This document shows, piece by piece, positions 1-3,678 of a DNA stretch of 7,111 bases. The stretch's first letter is position 1, and each line of letters begins with the position of its first letter. Source of the stretch: JALQXV01 sp964540445 (GTDB lineage Bacteria > Patescibacteriota > Saccharimonadia > Saccharimonadales > 2-12-FULL-41-12); assembly GCA_964540445.1 (NCBI GenBank), contig CAZIMF010000047.1, positions 1-7,111 of the forward strand, read 5' to 3'. Below the pieces are notes generated by a model. The model saw nothing but the letters and a program-made list of their open reading frames with translations, did not search any database and had not been told where the DNA came from. The translations under genes and the position numbers were made by a program.

Positions 1-49
1 ACAATATAGCAATAACCATCCAAATCGCAAGCGCACCCTACTCCACTAA

Positions 50-808
50 AAACACACCCACATAGTTACCGTTGCTAGTCCGAACATTCGCAGCCTCGAC
101 GCTGCACTTGATAAAGCTCACATTTCTCCGTTACATCACACCGTTTCTGGCCTTGCCGCTGCCGAAGCAGTGCTTAATCGCAAGCAAAAAGAGGCTGGAA
201 CACTTGTGCTCGACATCGGTGCTAGCACCACCAATCTAGCGGTCATCGAAGATGGAGAAGTTCAACACGTCGCCGTTATTCCAATGGGCGGCACACATAT
301 AACAAACGATTTAGCTATCGGCCTCAAAACCGACCTAGAAATTGCCGAGTTAGTTAAAATTCACCACGCCGCATTAGCCGAAACCGGCAAGTCCGGCCGC
401 TTAAGCGTGGTACACGAGAAAATAAACTACGGGTTCGAAGCCGAAGATATTCATATGGTAGTTGAAGCCCGCGTTGATGAGCTCTTTGATTTTGTCGAGA
501 AAGAACTCAAGCGAATCCACAAATCCCGCAAATTACCCGGCGGCGTGGTTATTGTTGGCGGTACGGCCAATATACCTGGTATCGCTCTATTTGCCCGCGA
601 AAAGCTACAGCTTGCCTCGCGACTTGGCCATATGGACAACCTCCAAGGCATCATTGACGATATTAAGAAGCCCGAATACATCACTGCCGTTGGGTTAATG
701 CAACTCGACATGCTATTTGCTGAGCAAATGAGCATGCAAAATTATCAAGGTAGCAGCTCCGGCGGTATCATCGACACTTTCACCGGCCTCCTCCGAAAAT
801 TCCGCTAG
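50..808 (+). CDS. ftsA: Cell division protein FtsA, C-terminal part (5' end missing or disrupted)
   Basis: FtsA is the actin-like ATPase that tethers FtsZ filaments to the membrane and recruits later division proteins. About 252 codons are readable. FtsA-like sequence begins at HTHIVT (about 53-70), well upstream of the first possible start, a GTG at 170, so 170 is not the true start. The phosphate-2 motif DIGASTTNLAV begins at 212 (usual form DIGGGTTDIAV); PMGGTHITNDLAIGL and the adenosine motif VVIVGGTANIPGI (545-583) follow. The last residues, GGIIDTFTGLLRKFR, form the typical amphipathic membrane-targeting helix, and the gene ends in TAG. An in-frame TAA at 47-49 interrupts the frame where homologues continue (NP.GM.G.RLE..THI), and the roughly 15 preceding codons keep the expected spacing but poor identity. 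This suggests errors near a sequence end or a nonsense mutation. The product is clear from the motifs; the state of the 5' end is not. Confidence 0.88.
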   Translation, partial: KHTHIVTVASPNIRSLDAALDKAHISPLHHTVSGLAAAEAVLNRKQKEAGTLVLDIGASTTNLAVIEDGEVQHVAVIPMGGTHITNDLAIGLKTDLEIAELVKIHHAALAETGKSGRLSVVHEKINYGFEAEDIHMVVEARVDELFDFVEKELKRIHKSRKLPGGVVIVGGTANIPGIALFAREKLQLASRLGHMDNLQGIIDDIKKPEYITAVGLMQLDMLFAEQMSMQNYQGSSSGGIIDTFTGLLRKFR

Positions 809-833
809 TTCCCGCCTTGCTCTGCAATTACAA

Positions 834-862
834 TTGACAAAATGCCATGATTATGTTAGTAT
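834..862 (+). promoter_or_regulatory. Sigma70-type promoter with extended -10, upstream of orf150
   Basis: A perfect -35 box TTGACA (834-839) is followed by a 17-base spacer and a -10 TAGTAT (857-862; 4 of 6 to consensus). The spacer ends TGT, giving an extended -10 (TGnTAGTAT). Transcription would begin near 869, leaving a leader of about 50 nt before the ATG at 920. It lies just after the ftsA stop, so the small gene and perhaps ftsZ can be transcribed independently of ftsA. Seen in sequence; activity is inferred. Confidence 0.6.
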
Positions 863-919
863 TCTTATAAATTAATAAAAAATCCAGTCCAATTTAAGTC
901 AGGCCGAAGGAAGTCAACG

Positions 920-1372
920 ATGAAACCATTTAAAGGCAGAAAGCGCACAGACAAAGAACCAGCTACGCCAAAACCTAAGATGGAGTTAGATCGCCCGGGC
1001 AGTATTTTCGTGGTGTTACCTGAAGAAAAAAAAGAAGCTGCCGGTAAACTACTTGAGGATAGCCGCAGGGAAGCACTCCTTGCCCGTACCGGAAGGTTAG
1101 TGAGAGAAGAACTGGCTCCTCCTGATTTACGATATAAGGCTCCCGAAGAAATACCTTCTAATCTAAGCCAAGCTGACTACGAAGTTGTGTTACTCGAAAC
1201 CCTTACTCGTGAAGGGCGGATTAACTTTATGGATGCTTCTGTCGCTATTAACCAGGATCTAATGAATGGAAAACCATTCCGCGAGCAAGATGCCGATAGG
1301 TACGTGGGTGCCATTAAAACGATAGTCTTAGGACTTGGCCTAGAAGAGCAAGAAGTCCCTCCTCGTTCCTAA
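920..1372 (+). CDS. Hypothetical protein between ftsA and ftsZ (150 aa, unrecognised)
   Basis: I do not recognise this protein. The ATG at 920 has a good ribosome binding site, GAAGGAAG at 906-913, six bases upstream. The first ~20 residues are basic and proline-rich (MKPFKGRKRTDKEPATPKPK), probably disordered. A short hydrophobic strand, SIFVVLP (residues 28-34), comes next, then a charged helical stretch (about 35-66). A second likely helical region (about 84-113) and a C-terminal hydrophobic helix, VGAIKTIVLGLGL (129-141), follow. There is no signal peptide, no membrane segment long enough to span, and no cysteine. Its place between ftsA and ftsZ and its own promoter suggest a cytoplasmic, division-linked role, but that rests on position only. 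The basic tail could bind nucleic acid, membrane or an acidic partner. The gene is real on RBS, promoter and length; the function is unknown. Confidence 0.8.
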   Translation: MKPFKGRKRTDKEPATPKPKMELDRPGSIFVVLPEEKKEAAGKLLEDSRREALLARTGRLVREELAPPDLRYKAPEEIPSNLSQADYEVVLLETLTREGRINFMDASVAINQDLMNGKPFREQDADRYVGAIKTIVLGLGLEEQEVPPRS

Positions 1373-1376
1373 AACA

Positions 1377-1405
1377 TTGAACCTAGGCACCGCCTGGGGT
1401 ATACT
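1377..1405 (+). promoter_or_regulatory. Probable ftsZ promoter
   Basis: TTGAAC (1377-1382, 4 of 6 to the -35 consensus), a 17-base spacer and TATACT (1400-1405, 5 of 6 to the -10 consensus). The predicted start near 1412 leaves a leader of about 37 nt to the ftsZ ATG. The promoter begins five bases after the orf150 stop. Inference from consensus match and position. Confidence 0.5.
1382..1398. repeat. Short inverted repeat inside the ftsZ promoter spacer
   Basis: CCTAGGC (1382-1388) and GCCTGGG (1392-1398) form a 7-bp stem, with one G-T pair as RNA, around the 3-base loop ACC. It fills most of the space between the proposed -35 and -10. It could be an operator, or a weak terminator stem for orf150 transcripts, since a T5 run lies at 1407-1411. 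The 8-base gap between stem and T-run makes a standard intrinsic terminator unlikely. Confidence 0.4.
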
Positions 1406-1430
1406 GTTTTTAATAGAGTAGACGTCAGAT

Positions 1431-1436
1431 AAGGAG
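1431..1436 (+). promoter_or_regulatory. Ribosome binding site of ftsZ, long spacing
   Basis: AAGGAG lies 12 bases before the ATG at 1449, longer than the usual 5-9. No alternative ATG, GTG or TTG lies closer in frame. The resulting N-terminus, 13 residues before IKVIGVGG, matches the usual FtsZ length, so the start is supported. Confidence 0.65.
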
Positions 1437-1448
1437 AACGCTAAAGTT

Positions 1449-2804
1449 ATGCCTCAGGTTTCACCGGCTATAGAAACATTCGCACGTATCAAAGTTATCG
1501 GAGTAGGGGGCGCTGGTGGAGCGGCCGTTAATCGCATGATTGAAGCGGGTGTTGATGGCGTCGAATTTATCGCCATCAACACCGATGCCCAGGCATTGCA
1601 TCATTCAAAGGCTCAAACAAAAATTCATATTGGTCACGAAACAACCCGTGGCTTGGGTGCTGGCGCCGATCCAACAGCTGGCCAACGAGCTGCCGAAGAA
1701 TCTTATGACGAAATTAAAGCTGCTATCGAAGGCGCTGACATGGTCTTTATTACCATCGGTGCTGGTGGTGGCACGGGTAGTGGTGCTGGCCATATCGTGG
1801 CTAAGATTGCTAAAGACCTCGACATTCTGGTAGTTGGTTTTGCAACCAAACCGTTTGCCTTCGAAGGCGAAAAGCGTCGTATTAACGCCGATGCAGCAAT
1901 TGCTAATCTACGGGGTTCTGTCGATACGCTTATTATCATCCCAAATGATCGCTTACTACAAACCATCGATCGCTCAACACCAATCTTGCAGGCTTTCAAA
2001 GTTGCCGACGACGTGCTTCGTCAGGGGGTTCAGGGTATTTCTGACCTGATTACGGTTCATGGGCTCATCAACCTCGACTTTGCCGATGTTAAGGCTGTCA
2101 TGAGCAATGCCGGTTCCGCGCTTATGGGCATTGGTCGGGCCAGTGGCGATAATCGGGCAGTAGAAGCCGCCCAAGAAGCGGTGGAATCGCCACTCCTAGA
2201 AGTTTCTATCGACGGTGCTCGTGGCATCCTCTTTAATGTTATCGGTGGCAACGATATGTCGATGCACGAAATTAATACCGTTGCCGAGACAATTACCGCC
2301 TCAGCCGATCCTAAGGCCAACATTATCTTTGGTGCCACTATTAATCCGGCTCTCGACGGCGAAGTTATCGTAACGGTAGTCGCCGCCGGCTTTGAAGAAG
2401 CCTACTTTAACAAAAGTGCCAGCGATAATGGCCCTGCTTCATCAGCCGAGCCCAAGGCTGCACCAGCGCCAAACTATGCCCGCCAAACCATGAAAGCTAC
2501 TAACGACGATGTCCCAGCAGATATTAACTTAGACCTCGAAGAAGTCTCTGAAGAACAAAGCGGTCGCGAAGAGTTCGCTCGCGAAAACAACAACGTGCCT
2601 AACATCTGGTCGCACATCGAGGCCGATCATGTTGGCAAAGATAAAGATGCCAGCGCTAAAAACGGTGCCGATAAAGCCGGTTCAAAAGCTACCGGCAACT
2701 TATTTGATGAAGATGATGAGCTCGATAAACCATCATTTTTACGCCGCCTCGGGCTTAAAAAATCTACTAAAGACGACGATTCCGACGATAAAACCAGCAA
2801 TTAA
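1449..2804 (+). CDS. ftsZ: Cell division protein FtsZ
   Basis: FtsZ is the tubulin-like GTPase that polymerises into the cytoplasmic division ring. The core covers about residues 13-320. It shows the first nucleotide-binding loop GVGGAGGAAVNRM (18-30), TTRGLGAGADP (65-75), the tubulin/FtsZ signature GGGTGSG (106-112), FEGEKRR (138-144), VDTLIIIPNDRLL (158-170), and the T7 synergy loop NLDFADVKAVM (208-218) with catalytic-type D210 and D213. The core ends VTVVAAGF. Residues about 321-424 form a long, Ala/Asp/Lys/Glu-rich linker, which explains the 451-residue length against about 380 in E. coli and B. subtilis. DKPSFLRRLGLKK (426-438) is the C-terminal peptide that binds FtsA and other partners, followed by an unusual acidic tail, KDDDSDD. 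Departures from the common bacterial pattern are GAGGA for GGGGN, GGGTGSG for GGGTGTG, and AGH in place of AAP after it. Family assignment is secure. Confidence 0.98.
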   Translation: MPQVSPAIETFARIKVIGVGGAGGAAVNRMIEAGVDGVEFIAINTDAQALHHSKAQTKIHIGHETTRGLGAGADPTAGQRAAEESYDEIKAAIEGADMVFITIGAGGGTGSGAGHIVAKIAKDLDILVVGFATKPFAFEGEKRRINADAAIANLRGSVDTLIIIPNDRLLQTIDRSTPILQAFKVADDVLRQGVQGISDLITVHGLINLDFADVKAVMSNAGSALMGIGRASGDNRAVEAAQEAVESPLLEVSIDGARGILFNVIGGNDMSMHEINTVAETITASADPKANIIFGATINPALDGEVIVTVVAAGFEEAYFNKSASDNGPASSAEPKAAPAPNYARQTMKATNDDVPADINLDLEEVSEEQSGREEFARENNNVPNIWSHIEADHVGKDKDASAKNGADKAGSKATGNLFDEDDELDKPSFLRRLGLKKSTKDDDSDDKTSN

Positions 2805-2843
2805 CAGTGCTGATAAGCATGTAATTAACACTACGTAAAATAC

Positions 2844-2872
2844 TTGCAAAACGCTATAGCTAGCGTTACTAT
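2844..2872 (+). promoter_or_regulatory. Candidate nrdR(-nrdJ) promoter overlapping NrdR box 1
   Basis: TTGCAA (2844-2849, 4 of 6) and TACTAT (2867-2872, 4 of 6) are separated by 17 bases that contain the first NrdR box (2851-2866) almost exactly. Box 2 would then lie just after the start point, near 2880. This arrangement suits repression. Each hexamer is only a fair match, and TATTAT at 2870-2875 is an alternative -10 with an over-long spacer. The leader also holds a small hairpin, GTCGA (2949-2953) with TCGAC (2959-2963). Inference. Confidence 0.4.
2851..2866. promoter_or_regulatory. NrdR box 1
   Basis: ACGCTATAGCTAGCGT is an inverted repeat with ACGCTA/TAGCGT arms around TAGC. It fits the known NrdR-box pattern, roughly acaCwAtATaTwGtgt, at most positions. 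It lies 129 bases before the nrdR start and inside the proposed promoter spacer. The box is the expected site for the NrdR repressor. Confidence 0.82.
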
Positions 2873-2883
2873 TATTACTAGAT

Positions 2884-2899
2884 ACGCTATATATAGCGA
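2884..2899. promoter_or_regulatory. NrdR box 2
   Basis: ACGCTATATATAGCGA contains a perfect 14-base palindrome, CGCTATATATAGCG, and is a close match to the NrdR-box pattern. Its start lies 33 bases after that of box 1, about three helical turns, which matches the paired, same-face arrangement known for NrdR operators. Confidence 0.87.
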
Positions 2900-2994
2900 A
2901 AATAACTATATAACCATAAGCGTGGTACATTCACTAACGAGTCTGATAGTCGAAAAAATCGACGAAACAGGTTCGGCATAAAAAGGAGGCAGAC

Positions 2995-3486
2995 ATGAAC
3001 TGTAGTAATTGTCATGCAGCCGATACAAAAGTTATTGAGTCACGCGAAGCCGGTGGCGGTGAATCGATTCGCAGACGGCGCGTATGCTCGTCTTGCAATT
3101 ACCGATTCACAACCTACGAACGAATTGAGCGACCACAATTAATTGTGGTAAAAAACAACAACGTCCGCGAGTTATTTAATCGAGATAAGCTACTCGCCGG
3201 ATTGTATCGAGCCTGCGAAAAGACAGCAGTTACCAGCGTACAACTGGAGCAGTTAGTCTCAGAAATTGAGCAACAGCTGTATGAATGCGGAGACGTCGAA
3301 GTGCCGACAGCAACGATTGGTGAACTAGTTATCGCCAAGCTGTCAGCATTAAATGAAGTCGCATACGTACGATTTGCCAGTGTCTACCGGCGTTTTAAGG
3401 ATATTGCCAGCTTCGAACAGGAGCTATCGGATATTCGCCGCCGCAAGACTGTACAAGAAACCGAAAAAAAGCCGGTCGAAGTCTAG
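2995..3486 (+). CDS. nrdR: Transcriptional repressor NrdR
   Basis: NrdR represses ribonucleotide reductase genes and senses the dATP/ATP balance. The N-terminal zinc ribbon has C3, C6, C31 and C34 (CSNC and CSSC), with the usual SIRRRRVC basic stretch and RFTTYE. An ATP-cone follows at about residues 49-137, from LIVVKNNNVRELFNRDKLL through VRFASVYRRFKDI. At 163 residues it is slightly longer than the usual ~150; the extra is a charged C-terminal tail (RRRKTVQETEKKPVEV). The ATG at 2995 has a strong ribosome binding site, AAGGAGG (2983-2989), five bases upstream. Two NrdR boxes in front imply autoregulation. nrdJ lies 192 bases downstream on the same strand with no clear terminator between, so both genes are probably co-transcribed and repressed together. 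Confidence 0.98.
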   Translation: MNCSNCHAADTKVIESREAGGGESIRRRRVCSSCNYRFTTYERIERPQLIVVKNNNVRELFNRDKLLAGLYRACEKTAVTSVQLEQLVSEIEQQLYECGDVEVPTATIGELVIAKLSALNEVAYVRFASVYRRFKDIASFEQELSDIRRRKTVQETEKKPVEV

Positions 3487-3517
3487 TCAACACGTAGCAA
3501 TACGAGTACACTAGGTT

Positions 3518-3629
3518 CGACGGCTCTCCCCGTCGTTTAACCCACAAAAGAAGGGTGACAAAAGAGTCATTTAAACGCCGAGGAGAGCTCGCTTTCATCT
3601 TTTTAGAGACAGATGAAAGAAAACTCTAA
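3518..3629 (+). ncRNA. Candidate structured leader RNA upstream of nrdJ (cis-regulatory)
   Basis: The gap between nrdR and nrdJ encodes unusually dense pairing. CGACGG (3518-3523) and CCGTCG (3530-3535) form a perfect 6-bp hairpin. Its whole loop, CTCTCC (3524-3529), is complementary to GGAGAG at 3582-3587. TTTAA (3536-3540) also pairs with TTAAA (3571-3575). Alternatively, 3518-3540 and 3571-3591 form one long imperfect helix. Between these arms lie two small hairpins: CCC/GGG (3541-3543 with 3553-3555) and TGAC/GTCA (3556-3559 with 3566-3569). Next comes a 9-bp hairpin, CTTTCATCT (3592-3600) with AGATGAAAG (3611-3619); its loop TTAGAG (3603-3608) can pair with CTCTAA (3624-3629). An A-rich unstructured stretch leads to the nrdJ ribosome binding site. 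A conserved 'nrdJ RNA motif' upstream of nrdJ genes has been described; I cannot tell whether this is a member. Structure is seen; a regulatory role is inferred. Confidence 0.55.
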
Positions 3630-3678
3630 CAAACATTAAAAAAATAATTTAAATTCCATACAAAGTGAGGGTACTATT

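Noticed and set aside
170..808. GTG at 170 as the true start of a short FtsA-like protein
   Set aside because: FtsA-like sequence continues upstream in the same frame to about 53, and no ribosome binding site precedes 170.
826..837. Small imperfect palindrome CAATTACAATTG overlapping the -35 upstream of orf150
   Set aside because: Only about five bases per arm and AT-rich; not enough to call an operator.
3518..3591. Long inverted repeat as a MITE or insertion-sequence remnant
   Set aside because: No flanking target duplication or transposase remnant is seen, and nested internal hairpins fit a structured RNA better.
3518..3604. Intrinsic terminator between nrdR and nrdJ
   Set aside because: The T5 run at 3600-3604 does not directly follow the GC-rich stem and is itself part of the next hairpin and its loop.
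3613..3639. Eight-codon leader peptide (MKENSNKH) within the nrdJ leader
   Set aside because: It has only a weak AGAG upstream, its ATG lies in a 9-bp stem, and the composition shows no regulatory codon run. Likely chance.
3487..3678. Classical cobalamin riboswitch before nrdJ
   Set aside because: Expected because the enzyme needs adenosylcobalamin, but I cannot find the conserved B12-box sequence or the usual core. A variant class is not excluded.
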